Of a stretch of DNA of 64,000 nt, positions 37,601 to 51,140 are shown piece after piece. The stretch is taken from contig QXVZ01017483.1 of assembly GCA_008931825.1 (NCBI GenBank), positions 1 to 64,000 on the forward strand, in the 5' to 3' direction. Position numbers and translations under genes: made by a program. The notes below the pieces were generated by a model. That model saw nothing but the letters and a program-made list of their open reading frames with translations. It did not search any database and was not told where the DNA came from. Every line of letters starts with the position of its first letter. Within the stretch, counting starts at the first letter, position 1. This stretch comes from Phallusia fumigata (taxonomy: Eukaryota; Chordata; Ascidiacea; Phlebobranchia; Ascidiidae).

Positions 37601-38416
37601 TCTCCTTTGGTTTTGATGTTGGCGCACGGTACGCCAGGCCCACAGAGGCGTTATACCAAATCATAGCCGACCTTCCAAGTATTTACAGTCAGCAAGTGGT
37701 AGCTAGAAAAGTTAAGCCTGCGGTGGGATAATATTATGGCGATGAAGGTGCAAGAAAGGTACTCGAATTTGTGCCACCAGCAAACATTAAAGTTCGATAA
37801 GGAGCACAGCAGGTTACAGTACAGAGAGTATTACGATTTACGTTGAGAGTATGGCTGAAGACATTGTTGAGATTTTTAAAGTTCACAGTACCTATTAGGT
37901 GTTTGGCACCCTAGTGTTGGTTTTATTCGTCTTTGCCGAGTGCAACTCTCATACGTACTTGGCACCAAATGTCTTCGAACAACTTTTTGTGTTTCGGCTG
38001 TACAACCTAATTGACTTCATAACACGTATTTATGGACATAATACTTGTAACGATGCAACAAAAGGTCGCTACACTATGTTTAAAAAACTCTTTCACTCAG
38101 TTTACAGCCACTTTTTGTACCTTTTAATGTTGTTTGTCAAATTTCGCCCATTTTAGAGCATCAATTTTCTATCTTATTAGGGTCGTTATTTGCATTGAAT
38201 AAAAAAAACCTTCGCCTGCCTAAGTCTTGATGCAAACTATTTGCGTGTAATCTTTAACACTTGATTGATCACGCAAAACCGGTAAGCGTATAAAACAGGG
38301 CGCCAGTATTTCGAGGAGCTATCGGCAAGACAGGAGTGACTCAGCAGTTAGCTTCGACTAAAAGTGTAGCGGGTATTGTGAGTTGTGACCACTGACCAGC
38401 GTATTTGTTGTAGATC
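34602..38416. other. Intergenic between SLC6 and HMBS
   Basis: The genes diverge here, so both promoters should lie at the edges. The open frames inside (for example 36767-36988) are short and low in complexity, with no motif. A tract aaatttggccgaatagatgg followed by cggccaattcc near 36750-36785 is weakly self-complementary. Nothing else was recognised. Confidence 0.35.
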
Positions 38417-41400
38417 ATGGAAAACAAAATTATAAAGGTTGGGACAAGGAAAAGTCAGGTAAACTATATTTGTTGTTAGTATGTTATGGGCTTTTGAAAT
38501 GGTAAGCAACGGTATTTTAAATTTTTGACATGTTTAAGTTTTGGTAATTCTGTTTAGTAAACAGTACACTGCCTAAAAAATTTAATTGGTTTTGCAACTT
38601 TCTTCTTTTTTGTTCTTTGAAACAGTTGGCAATGATTCAAACTAACTGGGTGGTTGAAGAACTAAAAAAGCTGCATCAGGATTTACAAATTGAAATCAGT
38701 AAGTCTTCTTATTTCACATGACATTTTGCATTATTGATTTTTTTGTTTCATAATTTTATGTTGGTACAGTCCAGATGAGCACGATTGGTGACAAAATTTT
38801 GGATAAATCTCTCTCAAAGGTAACAAAAACGCATTTGTTTCTGGTTCAAGATTTTTGGCTATCTTTGTAATAAGTATATTTTCCTCTATGTCATTTTGCA
38901 GTTCTTTTATCTGGTGGTAGCTAAATGGTCGTTTACAATATTGTTTTCATGTAGACTGGTGAAAAAAGTCTTTTTACAAAAGAACTTGAAGATGCACTTC
39001 TAGCACACAAAGTGGATCTTGTTGTAAATTCTCTTAAAGATATGCCTTCAACATTGCCAACTAATTTAACCATTTCAGCTGTGTCAAAGTAAGTTTGTGC
39101 TCCTATTTTTTTATTGGTAAATCATTAATATTGCTTTATTGGTGTGTACATTATTTTTAGGCATTTAATTTCTGCGTTTAAATTAATGTAAACTGGACCA
39201 TTAGGTGTCAAGGATACTTTATGTTAATGGTCAGAAGGGATTGTTTTAATACCAAGCTTGTATTTTTCTTGTTTTGTTTGTTAAGTACCAACTTTACCTG
39301 GTTTAAAGTTGTTGGATATTATAGGCGGGAAGATCCTCGTGATGCTGTTATAATGCATCCTACAAACAAAGGAAAAACACTAGAGGATTTATCCACAGGA
39401 AGGTTTGTAGCAAACACATAGATGAGTCCTTTCCAAACATGCCAACTAAAGTCCAAAGTTGTTTGATGTGATCTATTCCACATACTAATTTGTTTCATAT
39501 TGATGTAGTATTTATTTAAACATTTTTAATCTTGTTGCTTTGCAGTGTTGTTGGAACCAGTTCACTTCGTCGCATTGCTCAACTGAAAAAGTTGTTTCCC
39601 CATTTGAAGTTTAAAAGCATTGTATCCTTGATTGTTGTTTATATTTGTTTCTTGCTATTATATAATTGTAGATGTTTTTAACGATAATATATTTACTTAA
39701 CCTTGTGACTTTACCCAAAAAAAATTCTTAATGCATATTGTTTGTAGCGTGGTAACCTAAACACACGACTTCACAAGTTAGACTCTGCTAACACTTTTTC
39801 AGCAATAATATTAGCAGTGGCTGGTGTGAAGAGAATGGGATGGAGTGAACGAATTTCGTATGTTTTACCTGTAAGACAACATATATTTTAATTTTTATGC
39901 AAATCTTAAAACCACAAGTTAAATTGTTTGGATTCCATAGTTAACAATATTGTTTAGCTTACTTAAACAGTGTATACTTTCATGCAGACAGATCAGTGCT
40001 TGTATGCTATTGGCCAAGGTGCTTTAGCTATTGAGACAAGAGCTGATGATGCCCAGAGCATTAAGTTTGTTGAAGAACTTCATGATCGTGACACTGTCAT
40101 ACGAACTGTAGCTGAGCGTGCATTTCTAAAAACTTTGGTAAATCATTTTGATTTATCTTCAATTTTTTTGTGACTAATGGCACATGTTATATAAAAACGT
40201 AACAGTCAAACAGCCTGTATTATTACATTGAAATTGTAACACTGTTGTCATCATCAGTGTATTACAGTGTATTCTTTGTGTATAAGCTCTCTAGTAGTTA
40301 TGTTTTTAATTTAGTTACTCTTTTTCATAATGGCATATAACTAAAAATATTTGTAGTGCCAAATACAGGTTCATTTACACTGAATTAGATGTAATGCAAA
40401 CCTAATACTAGTTCCTAAAAAGGTTTTAGTGTCTGTAGATATGACACTATTTCATTCTCGTTTCTACAGGGAGGTGGTTGTTCAGTTCCACAAGCTGTTC
40501 ATACATGGATCAACAATTCACAGGTTTTTTACCATATTAGGTTATGACATCAACACTTTAACTTTTCATTTGCATTCTATTTGCATACAAGGTTGTCATT
40601 AAGGCCTTTAAATAGTGGTTACAGGCACAGTTTCTGAGGTGTATGCAAATACGCATACCTGTTTAAATACTTGACAATTTAGTTTAGGAGAAAAAGAATT
40701 AATGTGTGCCCATCAATCGGATTATTTTCCAAAGAAATTCATTACTACTTTATTTAAACTGAAATAAAATTAAAAAATAAAAGATATAAACCAAACTAAA
40801 AAAACTGTTAGAAGTATGTATGTCAAACATGTCAACATCAGTCTTTTTTAACCAACAAATTGAAAACAGGAAAAACAGAAATTTACATAATTGGATAATA
40901 ATGTGGTTGAAATTAAAATGTGCATTTAGATCACTTTTAGTCCGCAATTGTCAAATACTGTTTTATTTCAATACAGCTGTATATGACTGGAGGAGTGTTT
41001 AATCTTAATGGATCAAGGTCATTAATAGAAACAATGCAAGCCCAGCTGCCAACTGATGATGCAAGTGTGGTAAGTGATTTTAAAAAAGTCCCTTAAAAAT
41101 AAAAAAACAATGTTGTCTTGTTCAATGGATAAATCTGGACTAGTGTTCAATCACTTAGTTTGCTGCCTTAGTGTTTCTGGCATGGCCCGTTCTGTCACAA
41201 TTCATTGTTAGATAATTTTGCAATAGTCTCAGTCCCCCCCTCCACCCCACCAATTCTTTAAGACCCAGTTCCATATGCTGTCTGGCCCAGGTAGCATTGT
41301 GGTGCCCACTAAAAAGTACTATTCAACCAGGAGTTTGCTGTCCACTGATATTGTTTCTTCTGAACTGAGATTGTTCTTTTTCCACCATGACAGCCAAAAG

Positions 41401-41736
41401 GGCAAATACAAACTAAGCTGTTTCAAAATGTAAAAACAATTTCAGTAATTTAATTGTATTCTTCTAATTTTTTGAAAAAGAATGATTTGTGTAAAAAGAA
41501 AAAATTCAGTTTTTACACCATTTTTGGTTGTTGTTAAGGTGGAACCAGTGGACCCCGACACATGCTGCGAGTTTGCCAGCATCACTACAAGTCATAAGCT
41601 ACTAGATGCTGTGTTTCTTAAAGTTGCTGGCCATCTCGGTCGTGATCTTGCTTTGCTTTTGTTGAAAAAAGGGGCCAGAGATATTTTAGATGAAGCTAGA
41701 CAGCAAAACTTAGCAAATGCTGATGATGTTGTTTAG
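38417..41736 (+). CDS. HMBS: Hydroxymethylbilane synthase (porphobilinogen deaminase)
   Basis: Eleven exons: 38417-38458, 38626-38698, 38770-38819, 38955-39088, 39325-39402, 39546-39621, 39748-39870, 39988-40137, 40470-40523, 40977-41069, 41539-41736; 1071 nt, 356 residues (human about 361). The enzyme joins four porphobilinogens into hydroxymethylbilane, the third step of heme synthesis, in the cytosol. Motifs in order: [21 protein letters not shown] (catalytic Asp kept; the usual VVHSLKDLP has His where this has Asn), [33 protein letters not shown], and [12 protein letters not shown] with the cysteine that carries the dipyrromethane cofactor. The C-terminal domain ends [15 protein letters not shown], as in animal HMBS. 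The short first exon starts at [14 protein letters not shown], so this is a short-N-terminus form. Confidence 0.96.
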
Positions 41737-41810
41737 TGAGTTTGTGATTATAATTATTAACAAGGTAAATTCGGCACTTTGTAATACTTACATTTTAGAC
41801 AAGTTTGTGC

Positions 41811-41816
41811 AATAAA
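41811..41816 (+). terminator. Probable HMBS polyadenylation signal
   Basis: AATAAA lies 75 bp after the HMBS stop codon, the first such signal downstream, followed by AT-rich sequence. Confidence 0.6.
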
Positions 41817-42634
41817 TTATTTGCCAAATTAACTAGGGACTTCATGTGTTTGCTATGCACCATAAAACCTTAACCAAAAGGCTATTGTTGGTCAGCTTAA
41901 TTTGTAAGTTTTTGCTGTGTTGGCCAATATTACATGCTGCTTTCCGAATACATTACCTACATACAAAATTCCTTTTTTGCCCTGACAAAAAGCATGTATT
42001 TTGCACTTTTGTTACACCAGTTGGTGTCTGTGGGATAAACATGTGATTCACCATTTATTGCAAGTATATCTGAACAAAAATAATGTTGATGCACAAGGTT
42101 ATTGGTGGAATCTTTATTAGCAACAAAGTTCACATGTGCAGTGCTTGAAAATAAAATAAAATGTGGGAACTCATTGTGTAAAAAAGAGATAACAGGATAC
42201 GAAGTTATTAAGTATGTACAGAAAAAAACGTAGTACACCATTATTAAGAGGTTTTTTCTCATTTCATGTAAGTACATTTTATTACTTTCTCCCTTGGCAA
42301 AAAAGTAAGCAAAGGCATTGGCAGGTAAATATCAGAGGTTTTGACATAGCATTACTTGTTTGGATAAAACTCAAGCAACCAGTAAACTTCTATTCAACTG
42401 CTACTTATGAAGCTTGTTCGTCAACATTGAATTTTGAAACTTTTTTAATCGTTGGCACAAAATTTGTTTACACAAACAAAAGCAGATATTTTTTATTTTG
42501 TTGTCAAAAGCAATTGTACATTACAAACATTATTAAGCACTTGCTTGTCCTTGGCTTGACTACAAAAGTACAGACAGAAATAGCAAAAAAGATACTAGGT
42601 AAAAGGGGCATGCAAATATTTCTGACAGCGTTTA
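41817..42634. other. Convergent gap between HMBS and SYT14-like
   Basis: This is 3' flanking DNA of both genes. The 42214-42666 open frame (150 codons) is lysine- and phenylalanine-rich with no motif. It partly overlaps the antisense of the last SYT exon, so I do not call it a gene. Confidence 0.35.
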
Positions 42635-45600
42635 TCATGATTCAACCAACGTGTGCCATCGACTGACAGTTTTTCCTTTCGCTTCTCTCATTTCTAACCA
42701 ATGTTGTTCATCAGATTCACTGCTGCTGTTTTGACCAAGTGATATCCAACCAATCATAAATTTGCGTTTAATTGTGCGTGTGCAATGCACACTTACCATG
42801 AGAGACACTTCAGCCAGTTGAAACAGGGCAACCTGTTGTAGTATAGTACTGTCTTGATATGACCATAATGTACAAAGTAACAGGGCCAATGATTAAAACA
42901 ATAAAATGACTCTGCTGTGACACAATGTCTTCTACATTACAAGCAAACGTATTGAGGTTATCCCTGCTCAACTTGCCACTAACTGGCATTGTTTTTGGGA
43001 TGAATAGTCAGTACTTGAACAGGTACTTGGGGTTTTTATTGTTTTTATTTGGCTGATCAGGTTTAAATTTACAACCAATATTTAGAGTTGAAAAGATAAA
43101 ATTTGGCGAATCCAGATAAAAGTAGGTTCACTGGGGTCAAAATTTACAGTGCAAAACTCTAGATACCCACCTGTCATGAGTGCAAATTTGAATAAAATTT
43201 TTTATGATAATAAGCGCAACAAAAAATTAGTAAAAACAACATGACATAAACATTTAAAGTATTATACCTGAAAGTAAAAAGGTTCCTTGAAAACAGGATT
43301 AGGTTGGGAGCGCCGCACTGTTGTTTTGCTTTGTGCCATTTCTTGGCATGATGAATTGAGCAGAACAATTTTGACATATGTATCTAACAGACAAAATAGT
43401 TTTTGCTTTTGATTTATTATGTGGATTAAACTGGGTTGATCCCAATCATTTGTCATTATTATCTTAATTTAATTTACCATAAATAAAGCAAACATGGCAA
43501 AATCAATCTTTGTTAGCCCATCACAATCTGTCCATGGTCACAATTTCATTAGTTCTGTCATAGCTGTTATTATGTTGAAAGACATGTTTGGCTTGTTTCT
43601 TGCAAAAATTGTTTTAAGTTTTTGATAACTTGCCTGGTGGTTTGGACATAGCAAGATTGCGAAAATGGGACCCTTTTACCACCTCAACACATAGTCTGCC
43701 AGTCATTTCATTGTACGATAAGGATAGAAGAAGCTCTGGCAAACTTCCACCATGAGTTAGTGTAGATATCGATGACATGTCGTTCTCACTTTGCGATGCT
43801 GCAGATGAGTCTGGCTCACTTCTCTGTCACAGAACAAATACTTGCAAACTTCAATTACTGTTATATAAAACAAATACATACATTCACATCCATTCTCGGT
43901 TCTAGTTGTAATGTAACGGTCAGTTGGGGATCTTTGATCAAATTAAGTTCATCAAAACGAACAGTTGCCTCACCAATCAGTCGATCTTTCACCTATAGTT
44001 TAGAAAATGTTATGTTATTGCATGCTAACTATCAATCATGAAATTGTACCTTTCCAATGCCATAAAGTCGCAGTCTTAAACCAAGTCCTTTTAAGTCCTC
44101 GGGTGAAATCTGTGACAATTTAAATGTTTCGGCAAATCTTGGTGAGTTTATATGCTGGACCTTGGTTTTGTATCGTTTTCTTTTTGTTGGAAGGACAACT
44201 AAGCGAACCTGTTGAAAATGTAACACATTAGGTTGTCTAACCTTTAGGTACGTTTAATATGAATGGTAACTTTATATCACTGGGCTTTTAGTTTTTTATC
44301 CATTGTTTTATCCATGGCCGAGTGGTTACCAAGACTGCCTTGTGCATACAAGGTCGTGGGTTCTAATCCCATCTCGGGTGCTTGTGTTTCCCTGAGCAAG
44401 AAACTTGAGCGGCATTGCTCCACCCAAATTGAAGTTGTCAACTTCAAAAAAAAAAGGAACTGCAATGAGGCATGTAGCTTGACAGCTCATTATGAGCATA
44501 ACTTGTTCAGGCATTGTTTTGTCCCCCTCCCCCAAGGATAAAAATGAAACAAACAAACAAATGGGAAGGTGATCCAAAATACCTGAATAATACTTGCTCC
44601 ACCCCTGTCCTTTGAAGGAAGGTCGTTTGCTTCAACAACTGTTATTTGAAGTTTTCTTTCTGCAACAGAATACTGCAAAGCAATTTCAAGTGTTCCACAT
44701 GCAGATATAGGAATATTTCCAGGTGAAGCTGCCATGTTGTCATCTTCACCCTCCATCTGTGGCTTCACTGCTATTGCTGCGGCAACTTCATCCTTCATTT
44801 AAATAGCACATTCTTATATTGGATAATAATACATGTTGATCTCCCATTTTAAAAATGCATCCATATTTACCATATCATTTCACATTGGGTCCCATAGTTA
44901 CTTAAAAACTCAGCAATGAATGTACCACAATAAAATGCAACACAAAATGTCTAAATATAATCAAATTAAGACATTGTTTAACAATTTGACCCATTTTAGG
45001 GGTTAGCAGGGTAACCACTGGGACTTCAGAGTTAAACGAACAATCAAACAGACTAAAAACAATGTGTCATCTTTAGGAAGGGGACCTAATAAAATGATTT
45101 GGAAAAAGCTTGTAAAAAATGTTTGTTTTGCATCAATGGAGAAAGATATAACAGCATAAAAAATAATGTGCATACTTCATGCATCATAAGATCCAGGCTG
45201 CTTTGCCCTTGGTTAATATCCCACTCTGCAACATTCACATTTCCATGGATTGGTGAAAGGGACAAGGGGCTTTCAACCTATAAAATCAAATGTAAATGAA
45301 TTAATAAAGATTTCATTGCTTTTTAAAAATGCTTGTCCATGCTCGAAGAACTCATTAAAAAGACAAACAAAAAGTATATCCGAAAAATATCATACATTAT
45401 GCTGACTGTGCAAGTTTTCTCTTTTTTGTATTTTACTAAATATACCTGCATGTTTTTCTGTTAAAAAAATTCTACAAACATAAACAATAAATAAAATGTT
45501 AAACAATAAACCTGTTCCCTTGATGTTAGACTTGCTAAAGAATTTGTAAATGAGGAACTTGAAATATCCCCAGGTGTTAGTGATCGTCGGCTGCCTGTAA

Positions 45601-48600
45601 ATTTACAGTTACTTTACTTACCAGATCGTTTTTGAAAGGTACTGGCTGGTATGCTATACTTTTTTAAATGCCTCCTAAATTATTTACATCAATGTATCGC
45701 AACGCAGATAGGCAAAGGTCAGACTACATGGTAAACTGTGAAACATCACGAAGAATACAGTTAGTTTTATCATTGTACTTCATACTATTGTTTAAATATA
45801 TGTTATCAAGTAACATTTATTCAATACCCTTTTTCAAATTGCTCTAAATATACAACTGAACAAAAATCGAAGTATATTTAGCAACCTCAACCTGTCTGAA
45901 ATACATACAACCACACCACTCAGAACCAAAAAAACCAAAGGCAAAGTTTATCAACAAAACAAATATGTGCAGTTTTTTCTTGTTTTACGTTAGGTGTATT
46001 TTTTGTTTTAAACAAGCATTCCTAAAAATGTGACAAGCAATTATTCATATACCTGTAGTTGACTTTTGACGAGACGAAGAACTTCGGAGGGAGATTTGTG
46101 ATCTTCGAATGGATTTTTGCATGTGACGAATTGTTTCTTCTTCACTATCTGAACTTGACTCACTATCGCCTGATTCATCAAATGACTTTGCTGAAAAATT
46201 AAGCAAAGGTTTTAAAGGATTTTTTGACCGTTTTTTTTTCAATAATAGTCATTCGACGAAATGACATAATGGTCATTGCATTTATAAGGTCAGAGATGCA
46301 AATCCATTATCTGCACAAAAAATAAAATAGGAATGCTTCCAAACCAGTGAATGTCAATGCATTAAACCAAAACGAATCTGCCAACCTCTAAAATCAAACG
46401 TTCAAAACACAAATATGCCCGAAAAAACAAGACAGAGCGGCCAAAAGACTTTGACACAGAGTATAATACTTGTTTTTTTGCTTGGTCAGCGTACATGACT
46501 GCCCCTTGATAATACCTTGTCCATCCGCAACCGTCGTTGCAGGATTTGTGATGTTGGCACTTTGTATGGCGAATATACTTCTGCTTAAAGCACGAAAAAG
46601 GTTTCCTATGTTTGATGTTGAAGCATTAGAATCATCAGCTGTTTTTTCGTTTACTGCTGCTTCAGGCTTTTGTTTGTTCCCTTGAATTTCGTCTGGGTCG
46701 CACAAGCTATCGTTGTCTAGTGAATCTAATGAGTCTATGCTAGCGAAATTGGTCTGTTGTTTTATACTCACACTCCGGTCATCTAAAGAACACATCGACG
46801 CCATGCTAGAAAGAAAAGCTACTTTTAATAAGAAATAATTTTGTTAGCTTTGGTACCAAAGTCTGTCCTTCGCACTTCGCGCACAACGGCTGCGATAATG
46901 GGCCCCGCCTCAAGAAAGAAAACAAACATAGCAGAAGTTTCGACATGCTTCGTTTTGCTTCAATATCATTCCCCAAAACGTCAACCTTTGTTCGTTTTGA
47001 CGGTAATCTATTGCTTCACATTAGAGCCTATATATTGATAAGGCTCTGTTCACACACATCTCATTGCACAGTGTAGATTCTGCTTTACATTGCCAGGGGC
47101 TAAATCCTATCGTACCAATGAAACTAGTCGTAAAAGATGGAGGTTATAAAGTGCTTGGCAAACAATCTGTCAACCAGCTTTTTCCACCTGTGGACACTCC
47201 TTTTGGATATGTTTGCGTTTAAGGCGGATAAAAGCCTACAACATGCGATGATTCATCCAAATGCAACATTTTTCATTTTCTTGAGATTGCACAAACGTTC
47301 CAACACACAAATTACACTGTTATGCGTGTCCATTGAAGAAGGAAACTTGCATTTTGGGTCCATGGGTAGAAAAAAGGTCAGCAGATGCTTCATTTTTGCA
47401 CTTGTAACAACGTTATAAACTTCACACAAATTCAAAGACCCAATATGGCATATTGTCTGTAGAAAATACATAATGTTGCAAAAAGCTAAAGTGCCAAAAG
47501 TTAGCAGCAATTTTTGCCCCAACGCGGCTGACAAAGCAAGTCCTAATTAAAAGGACGTTGGCGAGCGTTGTGCTGCTAAATTCACAGCACTTCCATGCGT
47601 TGTTTGTGCTAATGAATGGGTGCCCAACTCGCGGCCCGCAGGTGACATGTGGCCCGTGGAGAGGTTTCATGTCACCCGCGAGACATCATATTGAACTGAC
47701 GTTTAAACTTGTATAATTACCAACTAATTTCCCGATAGAATTCCAGCAACCGTTTCCCAAATTTTTGTTATTTTGCCAAGTAAATTTCTTAAAACAATGT
47801 TAAGCTGCCCTCTGGATCTCTGTGCCAAAATTTTAATCCAAGTACTCTTTGACTTCCGATGGTAAAACAAATGTCATTGTTTCCACACAATCATGTTTTA
47901 TGTCGTTTGTTTCAACACAATACATTCTCATACTCAAGCAAAAACACGAACACAATGTAAATAGCGATAAAACAACTGGCTTGCTGTTCTATTTTTTAAA
48001 TTATTATACAAAGGGGTAGAACACATATCTAGAATGTAATTTCGATGTGAGGATTTTGTTTATTTTCGCACCAATTTATAAAGTGAAAACTTAAATAATA
48101 AATTTCATGTTTTTAAATTTCCAATTTCATTTCGGACTGTATCAATTTAATTAGTCTGCTTTGTCAGCTCGTGAAAATGCGAACGGAGATTCTACACCCT
48201 TGCCACGGTCACCCAAGTTTGGCGCTTGACACAACCACCCGGTTCGCTTAGATCAGTGGTCGGCAAACTGTGGGCCGCGGCCCATTTGTGGACCGCGCAA
48301 ACCTTACTTATGTGGGACACGCGGTATGTGGTAGCTGGTCCCTGACGCAATCGCGTGGCCGAAGCGCAAAGTCGTACTCCATTGCACCATCTGCTAACGT
48401 TGATTATTTGACATAACAAATTGTTTGCCACTGCATTGTGATAAAACAAACAATAGTTATTTGACATTACAAAAAGTATTGTTATCCAACAAATCAATTG
48501 TGCTGGAACAGGCAACGCCTGAAACACATGAATAGCAACGTAATGTGTTCTCGACATTTTTTGATTGGTGAGTTTTAACAAGGAGAAATGAGGTTCATAC

Positions 48601-49899
48601 ACAAAAAAGATTGATCAGTGTTACAAGACATTAAACTTGTCTCAGTTATCTCATCTTGCACGGAATGTTTTGTGATGCGTGGGCCTCCAATTAAGATTAA
48701 ATGACTTTTCGGCAATCAATGTGACGTCATACACAAAAATTACTCGCAGGAGGCAAAAGTCCTCAATAATTTTATTTGAATTGCGCCACTAAATACTTGA
48801 TTGTTACTCGGTCAGTATTTTAGTTTTCGACAGGGATTGTGCCGAGACCAACTATAGGCTGCAAAAATCTAATAACATTACTTTGCCGAGTACCAAAACG
48901 CAATCTGTAACTTTACGCATTTTGATGTATTCCCCTAATTGCAAAAGCCCACTAAACCTGCTACAGCTAGGCAGAATGAACAATAACACATCCATTTCTT
49001 CCAATAACAGCTTTCAGCCATTTTAATCGGTTTTATATGTCGCGGTATCGGTTGCTGTATTTTGGCCTGGTCAATAACAAAATGTGTTTGGCTAAAATTT
49101 TAGTGAATAAGTGCCAATATAGGCGTACGCCTGTTTACCTAATTTATGAAAAATTTAAAATTGTTCCCACCTAGTGCTTTGTTAGCTGCTTGGTATTGGG
49201 GTTCAAGAAACGCATCACAAGCCCGGAAGTTTTTGAAGCACGCTTTCTTTGTGAAAAACATGTAGAACAACACGATGATGGCACTCACTACCACTATTAC
49301 TACGAGGAACCAAACAGCTGCGTAGGAAACTGCGAAAAAACAAATTTTGTAAAAAATATTGCTTGAATGAGGATGTTTAACTGTCTTTGTGATGACAACA
49401 TTGGCGAGGTCGTAAAACTCTATAGCTGGTCATATTTTAAGGCAAGAATAAATTATTCATACGTTGAAAAATATGTACTGTTCCCTAGAGGACTTATCAA
49501 GGAAGTTATTATTCAACTTGCATGCTGAATCACACATGTTCTAAAGCACCAGCACGATTTTTGCCAGCGAGAAAAATGTGTAATGCATACATGAAGTATT
49601 CTTAGAATTCAAAACACCCTGCTGTTTTCATGCGAACCTTACCAGCTTTTGACTAGTTCTTGCTGACGATTTTTCAGTCGAAAGAACTATTTTGAAACTT
49701 CCACCTATACTTTCTTGTCTATACAATGCAGTTTTTTACAAACAGCAAATACAATGACTAACTTTTACAAGTATAGTCAACCAATATCGGCGGTGTATTA
49801 ACAAATTAAATTTTATTTTCTGCACCCTAAAAGAATAAACAACGCAGGGTGGCAGCAGCGGTACTTCGCAAATAACTTACCTCCATGTACAGCAATCAT
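42635..49899 (-). CDS. SYT14: Synaptotagmin-14/16-like double-C2 membrane protein
   Basis: Thirteen exons in order: 49899-49881, 49329-49171, 46908-46857, 46805-46516, 46190-46053, 45594-45512, 45277-45176, 44792-44583, 44208-44050, 43992-43882, 43823-43634, 43383-43268, 42832-42635; 1827 nt, 608 residues. An N-terminal membrane segment (AAVWFLVVIVVVSAIIVLFY) precedes a long serine-rich linker. C2A begins GTLEIALQYSVAERKLQITV and C2B begins LPELLLSLSYNEMTGRL. The end, KRKFMIGWISLGQNSS then RWHTLVES, is the SYT14/SYT16 signature. Acidic calcium ligands are missing in both C2 domains (KDRGGAS and LAMSKPPDTYVK in the first loops), as in that calcium-independent subgroup. It probably acts in membrane trafficking. 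One intron (after 43634) has a GC donor. The 52-nt exon is supported only by phase and splice sites. SYT14 and SYT16 cannot be told apart here. Confidence 0.93.
44312..44562 (+). mobile_element. tRNA-derived SINE with conserved core, in a SYT intron
   Basis: An A box tggccgagtggt (44315) and a B box gggttctaatccc (44358-44370) form a class-II-tRNA-like head. Next comes ccctgagcaagaaacttgag with gcattgctccaccc, resembling the central domain (ggcaagacactt...ttgctcc) shared by SINEs of many marine animals. The tail ends in aaacaaacaaacaaa. It lies in the intron between exons 44792-44583 and 44208-44050, antisense to the host gene. Target-site duplications are not clear. Confidence 0.75.
47618..48310. 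repeat. hAT-like terminal sequences (two, same orientation)
   Basis: At 47618 the string gggtgcccaactcgcggccc, and at 48254 cagtggtcggcaaactgtgg with ggccgcggccca, are typical of hAT-superfamily ends (CAGtGGT..CAAACT..GGCCGCGGCC). They face the same way, so they are two partial elements, not one intact copy. They sit in a large SYT intron. Confidence 0.5.
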
Positions 49900-50935
49900 T
49901 TTGCAAATCAGATCACCAAATGTTAGCAATTCATAACCATTCCGATTTTGAGTTGGTCAAACAAAATGCGACACCAAAGCGCAAAGCAGATGCTCATGCG
50001 CACTAATAAAGAAAAAAGGCACGACTGTCAGAAAAGGAAACACCCAACGCAGGATATAAAGTGTAGCCCTATTTGACGCCCTCCCGTTCTGCGCATGCTT
50101 CCTTGATGTCATTTTGTCTACAGTGATTTATGTCATATAATTGTGGTCCGACTATTTGTTACGTCAACTTACAGTATTGCGATTATGAATCAAAAGTGCA
50201 AAATGAAAATGCGCCGCAACAGTTCCACGATGTGATTTTGACAAAAAAAATGATTATTTGGCGGTTTGGTTTAAACGTTGGTACAAATCAATCAACAATT
50301 TAGAGCAACTTTTTTATTGCCCAAGTTTGCCAAAACATTTTCGAACTAAAGAAATGAAATAATTTACCAAAAGAAAGTTGGCATGTTTAGCCTAAATTTG
50401 TACAGTGTCTTTTCTGGTAAGGGCATGTGCAGGTTATATTGTTTCTGTACACATTGCTGCGTGGTCTTTGTTTTGTTTCACGCAGATTTTGCAGATCTTT
50501 TCACGTGTAGGTAAGTGGAGAATATTGGTTTTGTAACGCGCGAGATCTCGTCTTAAACTGCCGGTAATAGATTGGCGTGTCTGAAATTGCTGCTGATGTG
50601 ACATTTTGTTGTCACAGTGTTTTCGACTTTTGGCTACAATTGCTGATTTCGTAACAATGGTATATTTATTCTTGTAAGAATATGGTTTGTACAATGCTTA
50701 AATATGAAACAACCATGGTCACAAGTCAGCTAAACTGTTTCGGACTTGGTTTAAATTGTCACTCTATTTTGCTTTTATTCGCTTGTTAACTTGGTCGTCC
50801 AATTTTATGGAATCCACGCTAACTCGTTATTTGTGCTTTTGTTCTCTCCTCTTCCATTTTTCGTTATTATGCTCTTATGTCCTTGTCTATTGTGATCAAA
50901 AGGGAGGGCAACAGCAAGTTTCGTGTACCGCGCCA

Positions 50936-51140
50936 AAAATTGTGATTAAAAATATGCATATTCCCACATTTACCTATTGTTCTGTTTAAAAGGAGTTTCA
51001 AATTTGTTTCAGACTTCAGCACGAGTATTTTAATTTAGGAATGGTACTATAACTGATGTGTTTGGACACCATAAGTTTTATAATTTAAACAGAACTATAT
51101 CGTTAATATGGGAATATGCATATGTTTAATCACAGCTTTT
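50936..51140. repeat. Inverted repeat, about 56-bp arms
   Basis: The left arm (50936-50990: tgtgattaaaaatatgcata, ttccca, ttctgtttaaa) is the reverse complement, with scattered mismatches, of the right arm (51084-51140: tttaaacagaa, tgggaatatgcatatgttta, atcaca). The spacer is about 93 bp. Confidence 0.7.

Noticed and set aside
42214-42666. Plus-strand 150-codon open frame
   Set aside because: Low-complexity coding in the 3' flank shared by HMBS and SYT14-like; no motif, and its end overlaps the antisense of the last SYT exon.
46857-47038. Plus-strand frame at the SYT14-like 52-nt exon
   Set aside because: Antisense shadow; the minus-strand exon is phase-consistent with both neighbours.
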